DNA from: Oleiagrimonas sp. C23AA | GTDB taxonomy: Bacteria > Pseudomonadota > Gammaproteobacteria > Xanthomonadales > Rhodanobacteraceae | Direction: 5' to 3' | Length of the DNA: 64,000 bases | Assembly (NCBI RefSeq): GCF_011759385.1 | Contig: NZ_JAARLY010000010.1 | Location: 117,462-181,461, forward strand | Part shown: piece after piece, positions 34,761 through 42,849 of the stretch | Layout: every line of letters begins with the position of its first letter | Numbering within the stretch: position 1 is the stretch's first letter | Notes under the pieces: generated by a model | Told to the model about the DNA's origin: nothing | Database searches by the model: none | Seen by the model: only the letters and a program-made list of their open reading frames with translations | Made by a program: the position numbers and the translations under genes

Positions 34761-36101
34761 TCAGCGTGCGGGTTCGGCGCCGTCGGGTGCCGGCTCGTCC
34801 GGCGCCAGATCCGGTGCGCGGCCGGCCTGGCGGGCCACGTACACGGCTACCGAGGACAGACCTGCTGCCAGCGCTGCGGTGGCTGTGACGGTGATTCCTG
34901 CCGCGCGCAGGGCGCTCAGGCCACTGGTCACCAACAGATCCCCCAGCCGCCACACGGTGGTTTCGACAAAGTTCTTGCCCTTGTAGCGCGCTTCGCGGGC
35001 CACGCGGGTATACAACGCGTCGCTGGCCGGCTTGGCCATGCCGTAGGCCATGGCGCGCGTGCCGACCTGCACCAGTGCCAGCAGCGACAGCCCGATACCG
35101 AACAGGCGCACTTCTCCGCTGCCGAACCAGGCAAGCATCAGCATCAGCGCCACGTTGACCACCGAGGTAACCATCAATCCCCACACCGCACCGGCGCGCA
35201 CCAGCAGCCAGCGCGTCAGCGTCACCTGCATCAGCCCGGCGGTGACATTGATGGCCAGGTCCATGTGCGCATAGAACGCGGTGCGATCGGCGTTGGAGAC
35301 AAAATGCGCCTTGGCGTAATCGGCCACCAGCGCATAGGCAATCGTGCCGATGCCATCGCTGAGCAGCATCAGCAGCGCCATGTTGCGAAGGAACGGATGG
35401 GTCAGCGTCTGCTTGATGCCGGCCCACAGCGAACCGCCAATGGCCTGATCCTCATCGCGCGCCGGTCGCTTCAAGCCGATCAGGCGTGAAATGCGCAGCA
35501 TCAGCCAAAGCGCCAAGCCCAGCAGCGCGGCCGAGACCACCAGCAGCGGCGCCACGCCGATGCGCTCGACCAGCAGCGAGGTGATGGTCGGTCCGGCCAT
35601 GGCCCCGGCGGTGCCGCCCAGGGCCACCATCGAAAACAGCCGGCGCGCCTGCAGGCTGCTCCAGATATCGGCCATGAAGCTCCAGAACAGCGACACCACG
35701 AACAGGTTGAACACGCTGCTCCAAACGAAGAACACCACGCCCAGCTCGCGCGCACCAATGCGATCCTGGGCCATGAACGCCGGCACGAAGGCCAGCATGC
35801 AAAGCACAAAGAAGCTGTAGCTCCAGGCCACCAGCCGATCACGCCGGAAGCGCGCCACCAGCATGCCAAACAGCGGCGTCAGCGCCAGCATGGCGATAAA
35901 GGTGGCCCCGTAAAACAGCGGCAACGACACCGAGCCCACCGCGCCGCTCAACTGATCGCGCACCGGCCGGATGATGTAGTACGAGGTCAGGATGCAGAAA
36001 AATGCCGCCGCCGACATCAGCAGCGTCGATTCCTCACCGGCACGGATCTGGGATCGCCACGACACGTTGATGAACCATCGTTCGCTTGATAGAGAGCGCA
36101 A
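34761..36101 (-). CDS. MFS-type carrier related to NTP/NDP exchangers
   Basis: A polytopic inner-membrane protein of about 446 residues and 12 helices. The start (SAAAFFCILTSYYIIRPVRDQLS), FWSFMADIWSSLQARRLFSMVALGGTAGAMAGP and VETTVWRLGDLLVTSGLSAL resemble the branch of MFS-like proteins close to Tlc ATP/ADP translocases that is common in free-living proteobacteria; substrate not known. The open frame begins with TTG at 36101; a GTG at 36065 is another possible start and no good ribosome-binding site marks either. Divergent from the beta-lactamase-like gene. Confidence 0.75.
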   Translation of the reverse strand: MRSLSSERWFINVSWRSQIRAGEESTLLMSAAAFFCILTSYYIIRPVRDQLSGAVGSVSLPLFYGATFIAMLALTPLFGMLVARFRRDRLVAWSYSFFVLCMLAFVPAFMAQDRIGARELGVVFFVWSSVFNLFVVSLFWSFMADIWSSLQARRLFSMVALGGTAGAMAGPTITSLLVERIGVAPLLVVSAALLGLALWLMLRISRLIGLKRPARDEDQAIGGSLWAGIKQTLTHPFLRNMALLMLLSDGIGTIAYALVADYAKAHFVSNADRTAFYAHMDLAINVTAGLMQVTLTRWLLVRAGAVWGLMVTSVVNVALMLMLAWFGSGEVRLFGIGLSLLALVQVGTRAMAYGMAKPASDALYTRVAREARYKGKNFVETTVWRLGDLLVTSGLSALRAAGITVTATAALAAGLSSVAVYVARQAGRAPDLAPDEPAPDGAEPAR

Positions 36102-36271
36102 AGCCTAGCATGCGTGAACGGCAGGCCGACCGTATCCACGCGGGCCGTTGTCGGCGCCCGTCAACTGACCGACAATGGATAAAACATGTCCACGCCCTTG
36201 GGCGCGGATGCGTTATCCACTGCCCCTCCACCTCAACGCGCGGGCTCGCGCCTCGCCGCACGCAGCACAGC

Positions 36272-37516
36272 ATGGCCCCACGCATCGCATCCCTACTGCT
36301 TCTTGTCACCGGCGCATTCGCCGCCGCCATCCCCGCCCAGGCCGTTCCGCCGCCGCCGCAAACCAAGGTCGTCAGCAACCAGCCCGATCACCATGCGCTG
36401 CCCAACGCGCGCATCCGCAAGGTGCTGCACGACTACAACAGCTGGTTGAGCATCATCGAACGGCACAAGGCGGTGGCAGGACTGGCCACCGCCATCGTGG
36501 TCAACGGCCGCGTGCGCTACGAGCGCACCTTGGGTTATGCCGACACCCGCTCGGGTGAGCTGGTCAAGCCGACCACGGTGTTCCGCCTGGCTTCGCTATC
36601 CAAGGCCTTCGCCACCGCCACCGCCGGCCTGTTGGTTCGCGACGGGCGGCTGAGCTGGGACAGCAAGCTGATCAACTTGCTGCCGTTCTTCAAGCTGATC
36701 AACATGCAGCAGGCCGCGCAGGCCACGGTGGGCGATATTCTCGGACAACGCCTGGGGCTGCCGCGCAACACCTTCGACCTCAAGCTGGAGGACGAAGTCC
36801 CTTACGAGCAGTTGGTCCGCCAGCTCAACAAGGTGAAGCTGGTCTGCCAGGTGGGCCAGTGCTACGGCTATCAGAACGTCGCCTTCAGCCTGATCGGTGA
36901 CGTCATCTACGCCCGCACCGGCGATTTCTTTGCCCACCAGGTGGAAAAGCGCCTGTTCCTGCCGCTGGGAATGACCACCGCCACCTACGGCCTGCAAGGG
37001 CTGGAGAACAGCAAGAGCTGGGCGCGCCCGCATCGGCGCACGCGACGCGGCTGGGTGCCGTTCATGCCCAACGAAAACTACTATCGCGTCGCACCGGCCG
37101 CCGGCGTCAACGCCAGTCTGCGTGACATGGAGCAGTGGCTGCTGGCGCAGATGGGCTACCGTCCCGACGTGCTGCCGGCCACGCTGCTGAACGTACTGCA
37201 TGCACCAGGCATCAAGACGCCTTCGGAAACCTGGGCCACGCCATGGCGCCGCGCGCGCGTCAGCAAGGCCTGGTACGCGTTGGGCTGGCGCGTGTACGAC
37301 TACGCCGGCCACCGCGTGATCTTCCATGCCGGCGCGGTGGAGGGTTATCGCACCATGATCGCCTTCATCCCCGAGGACCAGGTCGGCATCGTCTCGATGT
37401 GGAACTCACGCGGCGTGGTCCCGGCCGGGCTGGTACCAATGGTGCTGGACGACATGCTGGGACTGCAGCACCGCGACTGGGCCGGGCTCAAGCAACTGGG
37501 TCGCCGCCATCACTGA
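36272..37516 (+). CDS. Periplasmic serine hydrolase, class C beta-lactamase/DD-peptidase fold
   Basis: A 414-residue exported protein (signal peptide MAPRIASLLLLVTGAFAAAIPAQA) of the beta-lactamase-related family PF00144. Catalytic motifs are SxxK as SLSK (in FRLASLSKAFATATAG), YxN as YQN (CYGYQNVAF) and HxG as HAG (VIFHAGAVEGYRT), the last replacing the KTG of true class C enzymes, as in many esterases and peptidases of this family. Resistance activity is therefore not implied. Start 36272 chosen for the signal peptide; the frame is open from 36086. Confidence 0.87.
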   Translation: MAPRIASLLLLVTGAFAAAIPAQAVPPPPQTKVVSNQPDHHALPNARIRKVLHDYNSWLSIIERHKAVAGLATAIVVNGRVRYERTLGYADTRSGELVKPTTVFRLASLSKAFATATAGLLVRDGRLSWDSKLINLLPFFKLINMQQAAQATVGDILGQRLGLPRNTFDLKLEDEVPYEQLVRQLNKVKLVCQVGQCYGYQNVAFSLIGDVIYARTGDFFAHQVEKRLFLPLGMTTATYGLQGLENSKSWARPHRRTRRGWVPFMPNENYYRVAPAAGVNASLRDMEQWLLAQMGYRPDVLPATLLNVLHAPGIKTPSETWATPWRRARVSKAWYALGWRVYDYAGHRVIFHAGAVEGYRTMIAFIPEDQVGIVSMWNSRGVVPAGLVPMVLDDMLGLQHRDWAGLKQLGRRHH

Positions 37517-37574
37517 AGGTCGCCTGGGCCTGGGCCAGCGCCACCCGCCTCGACCCGCTAGACCCTGACGGACA

Positions 37575-37605
37575 AAAAAGCGGCGCCATGAAGGCGCCGC
37601 TTTTT
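37575..37605. terminator. Bidirectional terminator
   Basis: AAAAAGCGGCGCC (37575-37587) with GGCGCCGCTTTTT (37593-37605), between the serine hydrolase and the converging TonB-like gene. Confidence 0.93.
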
Positions 37606-37626
37606 ATCTGGACCGCGTACCGATGA

Positions 37627-38646
37627 TCAACGCTGGCGGCCCAGCGTGAACACGATGCGTCGGCGCATGGTTACGGCCATCGGCTTGCCATTGCGCAACG
37701 CCGGCTTGTAGCGCCACTTGGAGACGGCATCGACTGCCGAGCGGTCGAACACATGATGTGGCTTGGCCTCGACCACATGCGCATCGTTGACCTTGCCATC
37801 GGTGCCCACGGTGAACTCGACATCCACCCAACCCTCCTGGCTGGAGCGCACCGCGGCGGTCGGATAGCGCGGTTTCACCTGATGAGTCAGCACCGCATCC
37901 TGGATGCTGACCGGGGCTGGCTTGGCAGGTGCCTTGGCGGCGCTGGCCTGCTCGCGCTTGCGCTGGGCCGCTGCCGCTGCCGCTTCCTGGCGCGCCTTTT
38001 CCGCCTGCGCCTCGGCCAGACTCGGCTGCGCGGAAGCCTTGGCCGCCGCGGCCTGCTCGGCGGCCGCTTGCTGGGCGGCAGCCTGACGCTTTTGCTGTGC
38101 CAGCTTGTCGCTTTCGGCCTGTTGCTCGTGATCCTGCAGCTTGCGCTGGGCATCGAGCTTGGAGCGCAGGATGGTCAGCGTGTAGTTCTCCGGATCGGCC
38201 TTGGAAAGCAGATCGATTTCCCGTTGCGCTTCGCCGAAGTCACGCTGATTGATCGCCTGCTCCGCGGCGTTGGCACCAAACGGGAAGGTTTCACGCAATG
38301 CATCCCGAGCTACCTGATTGTTGGGCTGACGCTCCAGCACCTTCAGGTAGAACTCAAACGCATTGTTGCCGGCCGGCGCCAGCAGACGCTGGTCGTTGAG
38401 CGCCTTGCGCGCCTCGGCCAACAGCTGGTCGGTAGTCAGGGACGCCACATTCACAGGCGCCGACGAGGCACTGGATGGCGCCCCCTGCGATGCACTGGAC
38501 TGTTTCATTGCCGGCGCGCCGGCCTCGCGGTTGGGCTTGATGATCAAGAACCACGCGGCCACACCCAACACCACCAGAATGGCGATGATGGCCAGAATCA
38601 TGGGCGTCGAGGCGCCGCTCGCCCGCCCTCGCTTGCTTGCTGTCAT
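37627..38646 (-). CDS. TonB-like energy transducer with coiled-coil linker
   Basis: A 339-residue protein with one N-terminal membrane anchor (STPMILAIIAILVVLGVAAWFLII), a helical region (LTTDQLLAEARKALNDQRLLAP ... FEFYLKVLERQPNNQVARDAL) that looks TPR-like, a long Ala/Gln/Lys-rich coiled coil, and a C-terminal TonB domain (YPTAAVRSSQEGWVDVEFTVGTDGKVNDAHVVEA ... VDAVSKWRYKPALRNGKPM). Energises outer-membrane transport or links the inner membrane to envelope proteins. No exbB/exbD nearby. Start 38646 (MTASKRG) places the basic residues directly before the anchor; Met codons further upstream are possible. Confidence 0.85.
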   Translation of the reverse strand: MTASKRGRASGASTPMILAIIAILVVLGVAAWFLIIKPNREAGAPAMKQSSASQGAPSSASSAPVNVASLTTDQLLAEARKALNDQRLLAPAGNNAFEFYLKVLERQPNNQVARDALRETFPFGANAAEQAINQRDFGEAQREIDLLSKADPENYTLTILRSKLDAQRKLQDHEQQAESDKLAQQKRQAAAQQAAAEQAAAAKASAQPSLAEAQAEKARQEAAAAAAQRKREQASAAKAPAKPAPVSIQDAVLTHQVKPRYPTAAVRSSQEGWVDVEFTVGTDGKVNDAHVVEAKPHHVFDRSAVDAVSKWRYKPALRNGKPMAVTMRRRIVFTLGRQR

Positions 38647-38835
38647 TCGGGTATCCACAGGTTGCCGTAACACCATGTACTGATACCCGCGCCCCCTGTT
38701 TGCTCCCCCCGGAACGTTGTGTGGTGAGCCCACTCAGCGCGGATAACCCGAAGGTACCGTTCCTGCCGCGCAATGCCAATAGGAATTATCGCCGCATGCG
38801 AACCAGGTGGCTTTTTGCGCCGGCCGATAACGAAA

Positions 38836-38856
38836 CGCCCCGGAAGATCCGGGGCG
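38836..38856 (-). terminator. Probable terminator of the metJ-H1 gene
   Basis: CGCCCCGG (38836-38843) and CCGGGGCG (38849-38856) form an 8-bp stem with a 5-base loop; on the minus strand TTTCGTT follows. The U-run is interrupted. Confidence 0.6.
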
Positions 38857-38879
38857 AATAGTCATCCCTTGTCAGATCA

Positions 38880-38906
38880 CTTCCTGCGCTGGGCAACCGC
38901 AGGAAG
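38880..38906. repeat. Second hairpin behind metJ-H1
   Basis: CTTCCTGCG (38880-38888) and CGCAGGAAG (38898-38906), 9 bp perfect, 9-base loop, 30 bases after the metJ-H1 stop and upstream of the terminator. Might protect or process the 3' end of the mRNA. Confidence 0.4.
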
Positions 38907-38935
38907 CCAAGGGAGCAAGCGTGCCTTGCGGCGAA

Positions 38936-40099
38936 TTATTTTTTCTTGCGGCTGCGCACGCGGGACGAGCGTGATGCACGCGAAACACGCGAAGCAGCCG
39001 TGGTCTTGTCCGGATCAGCCGTGGAGGCGGCTGCCACCGGTGCTGGCGTCGCGGCCTTGTTGACGGTGGTCTTCTTCACCGCCGCCTTCTTGGCTGGCGT
39101 CTTCTTTGCCGGCGCCTTCTTGGCAGCGGTCTTTTTCACCGTCGCTTTCTTGGCTGGAGACTTCTTGGCGGCAGCTTTCTTCGCCGGTGCTTTCTTCGCC
39201 GCCGACTTGCTGGAAGCGGTCTTGCCGGCGGCCTTCTTGGTCGTGGCCTTCTTCACCGTGGACGCTTTCTTCGCGACCGGCTTGTTGGCAGCGGCCTTCT
39301 TCGCTGGCGCCTTCTTGCCGGCAGATTTCTTGGCCGTCACTTTCTTGGCAGTGGCCTTCTTGCTGGCAGGCGCTTTCTTGGCCGGACTCTTCTTGGCGGC
39401 CACACTCTTCTTGCTCGCCGCCTTCTTCGCTGTGGATGCCTTCTTCGCGACCGGCTTCTTGGCAGCGACCTTCTTCGCCGGAGCCTTCTTGGCAGCCGTG
39501 CTCTTCTTGCTGGCCTTGGCCGCGGTGGTCTTCTTGGCCGCGCTCTTGGTCGTGGCAACCTTCTTTGCGGCCGGCTTGCTGGCGGCGGTCTTGCTGGCAG
39601 TGGACTTCTTGGCCGCGGCGGTCGCCTTCTTCACCGGCGCCTTCTTGGCCGCGGACTTCTTCACCGTGGCCTTCTTTGCGGCCGGCTTCTTGGCAGCCAC
39701 CTTGGTGCTGGCCTTCTTCGCGGCCGGCTTCTTGGCGGCGGTGCTGCGTGCACCGGTGGTGGCCTTGGCGGCGGTCTTCTTGGCCGCGGTGGCGGATTTG
39801 GCAGTGGTCTTCTTGGCGGTTTTTTTGGCCGCCGGTTTCTTTACGGCTTTCTTGGTCGTAGCCATGGTTCGTCTCAGCTCCTCATCAGTTGGCAGTGGCT
39901 GCCCAGTAAAAGCATGCAGGAACGCCTCGCACAGCAAATCGCTGTTGGTGGCGTGCCTCAGGTTGTTCACCTGTCGACGCGTACGCTCATCGGAAAGCAG
40001 TCGAAGCACATGCACAGGAACCGACACGGTGATCTTGCGGACCGCCCCTGCCTTCTGGCCGTGCTCAACGTAAGGCCTGATGTATTTTTTTTCCGCCAT
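38936..40099 (-). CDS. metJ: MetJ methionine repressor fused to a histone H1-like Lys/Ala-rich tail
   Basis: 387 residues. Residues 1-77 are a MetJ ribbon-helix-helix repressor: [20 protein letters not shown] gives the DNA-contacting beta strand (K22, T24), and [19 protein letters not shown] plus [14 protein letters not shown] is nearly identical to E. coli MetJ. Residues that contact SAM or change co-repressor response in E. coli (E38, R41, A59, F64, L69 here) are kept. At L75-R-R-T-M79 the protein passes into about 310 residues of KKA, PAKK and TAAKK repeats ending in SRVRSRKKK, as in bacterial histone H1/AlgP-like proteins. The last 27 or so residues of E. coli MetJ are missing. M79 (39865) has a GAGGAG 12 bases upstream, so a separate H1-like product is possible. 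Likely SAM-dependent repressor of metX-metB-hom with added nonspecific DNA binding. Confidence 0.9.
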   Translation of the reverse strand: MAEKKYIRPYVEHGQKAGAVRKITVSVPVHVLRLLSDERTRRQVNNLRHATNSDLLCEAFLHAFTGQPLPTDEELRRTMATTKKAVKKPAAKKTAKKTTAKSATAAKKTAAKATTGARSTAAKKPAAKKASTKVAAKKPAAKKATVKKSAAKKAPVKKATAAAKKSTASKTAASKPAAKKVATTKSAAKKTTAAKASKKSTAAKKAPAKKVAAKKPVAKKASTAKKAASKKSVAAKKSPAKKAPASKKATAKKVTAKKSAGKKAPAKKAAANKPVAKKASTVKKATTKKAAGKTASSKSAAKKAPAKKAAAKKSPAKKATVKKTAAKKAPAKKTPAKKAAVKKTTVNKAATPAPVAAASTADPDKTTAASRVSRASRSSRVRSRKKK

Positions 40100-40131
40100 C
40101 GTTTTTTAAATCACTCCATCATTGGGCGCAA

Positions 40132-40160
40132 AAGCTAGACCTGTACACACGTGGTGTCAA
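40132..40160 (-). promoter_or_regulatory. Promoter of metJ-H1
   Basis: Minus strand: TTGACA (40160-40155), 17-base spacer, TAGCTT (40137-40132), about 33 bases upstream of the ATG at 40099. Confidence 0.55.
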
Positions 40161-40194
40161 TAAATTTCGCCACACAAATTAAGGCCTTGCGAGT

Positions 40195-40232
40195 ACTGGT
40201 AAAGGCGCTTCGCAGAAGCCTCTCACCCCAGT
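40195..40232. other. Imperfect hairpin in the metJ-H1 upstream region
   Basis: ACTGG (40195-40199) pairs with CCAGT (40228-40232), and GCTTC (40207-40211) with GAAGC (40215-40219) inside, with internal loops. It would be in the 5' leader only if a promoter further upstream is used. No known RNA family recognised. Confidence 0.3.
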
Positions 40233-40262
40233 AAAAAGATGGCACGGAATCGCTGGAAACAT

Positions 40263-40278
40263 GGACGTATGGACGTCC
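40263..40278. promoter_or_regulatory. MetJ-box-like 16-mer upstream of metJ-H1
   Basis: GGACGTAT next to GGACGTCC, each 6 of 8 to the MetJ box AGACGTCT; the 16-mer agrees with the metX operator (16155-16170) at 12 of 16 positions. It lies 100 bases upstream of the TTGACA assigned to metJ-H1, which is far for direct repression unless another promoter is used. The remainder of 40279-40513 shows no gene or other signal that I can support. Confidence 0.4.
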
Positions 40279-40513
40279 AAAAAGAAAACACAAGAGCCCG
40301 CATGAAATCATCTTAGGTATTGATGGTAAAAGCCTTTTCTCGGGGATGAATCGGCCGTTCTCGCCATGCGCTTACCGCATTCCACGACCAGGCATTCGGC
40401 AGACGGGCTTTCCACCGGCCGCCGATACACCATGCATGACAGGCCGGCAAAAGGCATCCTCATTGCACCGCGCGCTGAACGCGCGATGGTGCTGCCTACG
40501 ACAAGCGCGCAAA

Positions 40514-40542
40514 AAAAAGCCCGGCACACGGCCGGGCTTTTT
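40514..40542 (-). terminator. Terminator of the gcvT-gcvH unit
   Basis: GCCCGGC (40519-40525) and GCCGGGC (40531-40537) with flanking A and T runs; on the minus strand the stem is followed by eight T residues, 22 bases after the gcvH stop. Confidence 0.93.
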
Positions 40543-40564
40543 CCATCATGCGGAGAGAGTGACG

Positions 40565-40960
40565 TCAGTGCGCTTCGTCTTCCAGCATCTGCGCGTAGGC
40601 GGCCGGGTCGAGCATGTCATCGAGCTCGGCCTTGTTGTCGATCTTCACCTGGAAGATCCAGCCTTCACCAAAAGCGTCTTCGTTGATGGTTTCCGGCGCG
40701 TCATTGAGCGTCTCGTTGACGGCCACCACCTCGCCGGACACAGGCGAATAGACGTCCGAAGCGGCCTTCACCGACTCAACCACGGCACAGCCGTCGCCGG
40801 CATCGATGTGGGCACCCACTTCCGGCAGCTCCACATACACCAGGTCACCCAGCAGGCCCTGGGCATGCTCGGAAATGCCCACGCGTACCAGGCCGTCGTC
40901 TTCGACACGGGCCCACTCGTGGGACTTGAGAAACTTCAGGTCGCCGGGGATCTCGCTCAT
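40565..40960 (-). CDS. gcvH: Glycine cleavage system H protein
   Basis: A 131-residue lipoyl carrier that shuttles the aminomethyl group between the P, T and L proteins. The lipoylated lysine is in [21 protein letters not shown]; the rest ([37 protein letters not shown] block, EGWIFQVKI) matches the family and length (E. coli 129). Lies 83 bases behind gcvT on the same strand and ends in a terminator. The P protein gene is not in the window. Confidence 0.97.
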   Translation of the reverse strand: MSEIPGDLKFLKSHEWARVEDDGLVRVGISEHAQGLLGDLVYVELPEVGAHIDAGDGCAVVESVKAASDVYSPVSGEVVAVNETLNDAPETINEDAFGEGWIFQVKIDNKAELDDMLDPAAYAQMLEDEAH

Positions 40961-41043
40961 GGCTTTTTAGTCCTTAAACAGATGGCACGGGTTCACGGGA
41001 CGTCATTCTAGACGCAAATATCGCCCCGCGAGGAGGGGTCAAA

Positions 41044-42129
41044 TCAAATACCCGGCTGCGGCTCACCGTCGCGCACGAACGGATACTTGACGATGCGCAG
41101 TGCGAACTCGCGATTGCGAATTTGCACGCGCACATCACCGGGCTCGCCGGCCGGAATGCGCGCAAAGCCGATCGCCTTGCCCAGGGTGGGCGAGAACGCC
41201 CCGGAAAGGATCTCGCCTTCGCCGTTGGCGGTGGTCACCGTCTGTCCGTGGCGCAGCACACCCTTGTCGTCCATGACCACACCGACCATGCGGCGCGGAA
41301 CGCCGTCGGCCTTCTGCTTCTCCAGGGCCGCACGACCGATGAAGTCGCGCCCTTCGTCCATGGCAATGGTCCAGCCGAGGTTGGCCTCCCATGGGGTGAC
41401 ATCCCCATCCATATCCTGGCCGTAAAGGTTCATGCCCGCTTCCAGGCGCAGCGTGTCGCGCGCGCCCAGACCGCACGGTGCCACGCCGGCATCGAGCAGC
41501 TTCTGCCACAGCGCGGCCGCCTGTTCGGCCGGCACGATGATCTCGAAACCATCTTCGCCGGTATAGCCGGTGCGCGCGACGAACAGGTCGGCGCCCTGGG
41601 CGGCGGCGAATTTACCCAGCGCAGCAGCCGCCTCGGCGGTGGCCGCGTCCATCACCGACAGCGCCTTTTCGCGAGCCGTGGGGCCCTGCACGGCGATCAT
41701 GGCAAATTCCGGCCGCTCGCTGACGGTCACCTCAAACGCTTTGGCCTGCTCGGTGATCCATTTCAGATCCTTCTCGCGCGTAGCGGCATTGACCACCACA
41801 CGGAAGAAATCCTCGGCCAGGAAATACACGATCAGGTCGTCGATGACGCCGCCGCGCTCGTTGAGCATGCAGGTGTAAAGCGCCTTGCCCGGCTTCTTGA
41901 GCTTGTCGACGTTGTTGGCCAGCAGATGGCGCAGAAACTCGCGCACGCGCTCGCCCTTCAGGTCGACCACGGTCATGTGCGAGACATCGAACATGCCGGC
42001 GTCGCGGCGCACGGCATGGTGCTCCTCGATCTGCGAGCCGTAGTTGAGCGGCATGTCCCAGCCACCAAAATCGACCATGCGCGCACCCAGCGCGCGGTGG
42101 GCTTCATTAAGGACGGTCTTGTCGGTCAT
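41044..42129 (-). CDS. gcvT: Aminomethyltransferase (glycine cleavage T protein)
   Basis: Transfers the methylene unit from the H protein to tetrahydrofolate, releasing ammonia. The 361-residue enzyme shows [88 protein letters not shown], all diagnostic of GcvT (E. coli 364). Start 42129 ([18 protein letters not shown]) has AAGG upstream; the open frame reaches back to 42327 over the neighbouring gene. No glycine riboswitch is visible in the 80-base gap upstream. Its product feeds methyl groups toward methionine and SAM. Confidence 0.96.
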   Translation of the reverse strand: MTDKTVLNEAHRALGARMVDFGGWDMPLNYGSQIEEHHAVRRDAGMFDVSHMTVVDLKGERVREFLRHLLANNVDKLKKPGKALYTCMLNERGGVIDDLIVYFLAEDFFRVVVNAATREKDLKWITEQAKAFEVTVSERPEFAMIAVQGPTAREKALSVMDAATAEAAAALGKFAAAQGADLFVARTGYTGEDGFEIIVPAEQAAALWQKLLDAGVAPCGLGARDTLRLEAGMNLYGQDMDGDVTPWEANLGWTIAMDEGRDFIGRAALEKQKADGVPRRMVGVVMDDKGVLRHGQTVTTANGEGEILSGAFSPTLGKAIGFARIPAGEPGDVRVQIRNREFALRIVKYPFVRDGEPQPGI

Positions 42130-42209
42130 GACCTTGCGAGCCTTTTGGCGTAAAAGCGCCATTATCGCGTCGGCGGCCAGCCGAAGCCAAGGCGCGCGCG
42201 CCGACTGCG

Positions 42210-42839
42210 CTAAATCCGCGCGGCGGGCTGAATGCGCCGGAAGGTCAGGTTGATGCGCGTGCCGCCATCGCGGCGGCTGCGCGGCACGGCATGCTGGTAC
42301 AACCGCTGCGTGGCACCGGCCATACAAAGCAGGGCGCCCTCGCCCAGGCGCAGTTCCAGCTTACGGGTGTGATCGTGCCTGGCACGCAGCCGGAAACTGC
42401 GCGGCTGACCCAGGCTCAGGCTGGCGATCACCGGCTCCGGGCCCAGTTCACGCTCGTTGTCACTGTGCCAGCCCATGGCATCCTCGCCATCGCGATACAG
42501 GTTCACCAGCACACTGTTGAAAGCTTCACCGCACGTCTGGCTGACCCGATCGCGCACGGCCGCCAGCGCCGACGTCCATGGCACCGGCTCGAAACGCGCA
42601 CCGGAATAGCTGTAGACGGCGTCGGCGTCGCCGACCCAGCAACTGAGCCGCGGCGCATCGATCCAGCGTCCGAATACATGCACGCGATGGCGAGACCACG
42701 GCAAGGTGTCGGTCAGTGTGCGCTGAAGCTCGCTGGCCGCGGCCGGTGCCAGCCAATGCGGCCAAAGGCGCAAGCGGGCGCCGGGCAGCGACGGACGAAG
42801 CTCTTCGCCCGACGGAAGCTCCAGTGCCTGCTGCTCCAT
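42210..42839 (-). CDS. AlkB-like 2-oxoglutarate/Fe(II) dioxygenase
   Basis: A 209-residue dioxygenase of the AlkB family (AlkB2/ALKBH3-like short form) that oxidatively removes alkyl groups from nucleic-acid bases. Fe ligands are in [11 protein letters not shown] (HxD) and the distal His in [21 protein letters not shown], which also contains the RxxxxxR motif that binds 2-oxoglutarate; [10 protein letters not shown] and [16 protein letters not shown] match the family. Start 42839 ([14 protein letters not shown]). It follows the amidase by 10 bases, so they probably form one unit, with gcvT-gcvH behind. Confidence 0.9.
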   Translation of the reverse strand: MEQQALELPSGEELRPSLPGARLRLWPHWLAPAAASELQRTLTDTLPWSRHRVHVFGRWIDAPRLSCWVGDADAVYSYSGARFEPVPWTSALAAVRDRVSQTCGEAFNSVLVNLYRDGEDAMGWHSDNERELGPEPVIASLSLGQPRSFRLRARHDHTRKLELRLGEGALLCMAGATQRLYQHAVPRSRRDGGTRINLTFRRIQPAARI

Positions 42840-42849
42840 GGCGCTGACT

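Noticed and set aside
36272..37516. Beta-lactamase resistance gene.
   Set aside because: The third motif is HAG and not KTG, and many family members are esterases or peptidases; resistance is not supported.
38946..40073. Long plus-strand open frame (375 codons) antisense to metJ-H1, strongly hydrophobic.
   Set aside because: It is the mirror of Lys/Ala codons (AAG, GCC read as CTT, GGC). The pattern arises from the repeats and has no start signals or family resemblance.
40346..41011. Plus-strand open frame of 221 codons across the gap and gcvH.
   Set aside because: It runs through a terminator and antisense to gcvH, with no ribosome-binding site or homology.
40998..41020. GGACGTCA and TTCTAGAC between gcvH and gcvT as possible MetJ boxes.
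   Set aside because: The two are not in 8-base register with each other as boxes and match poorly; probably chance.
42130..42209. Glycine riboswitch before gcvT.
   Set aside because: Only 80 bases lie between the AlkB-like gene and gcvT and no tandem aptamer features are present.
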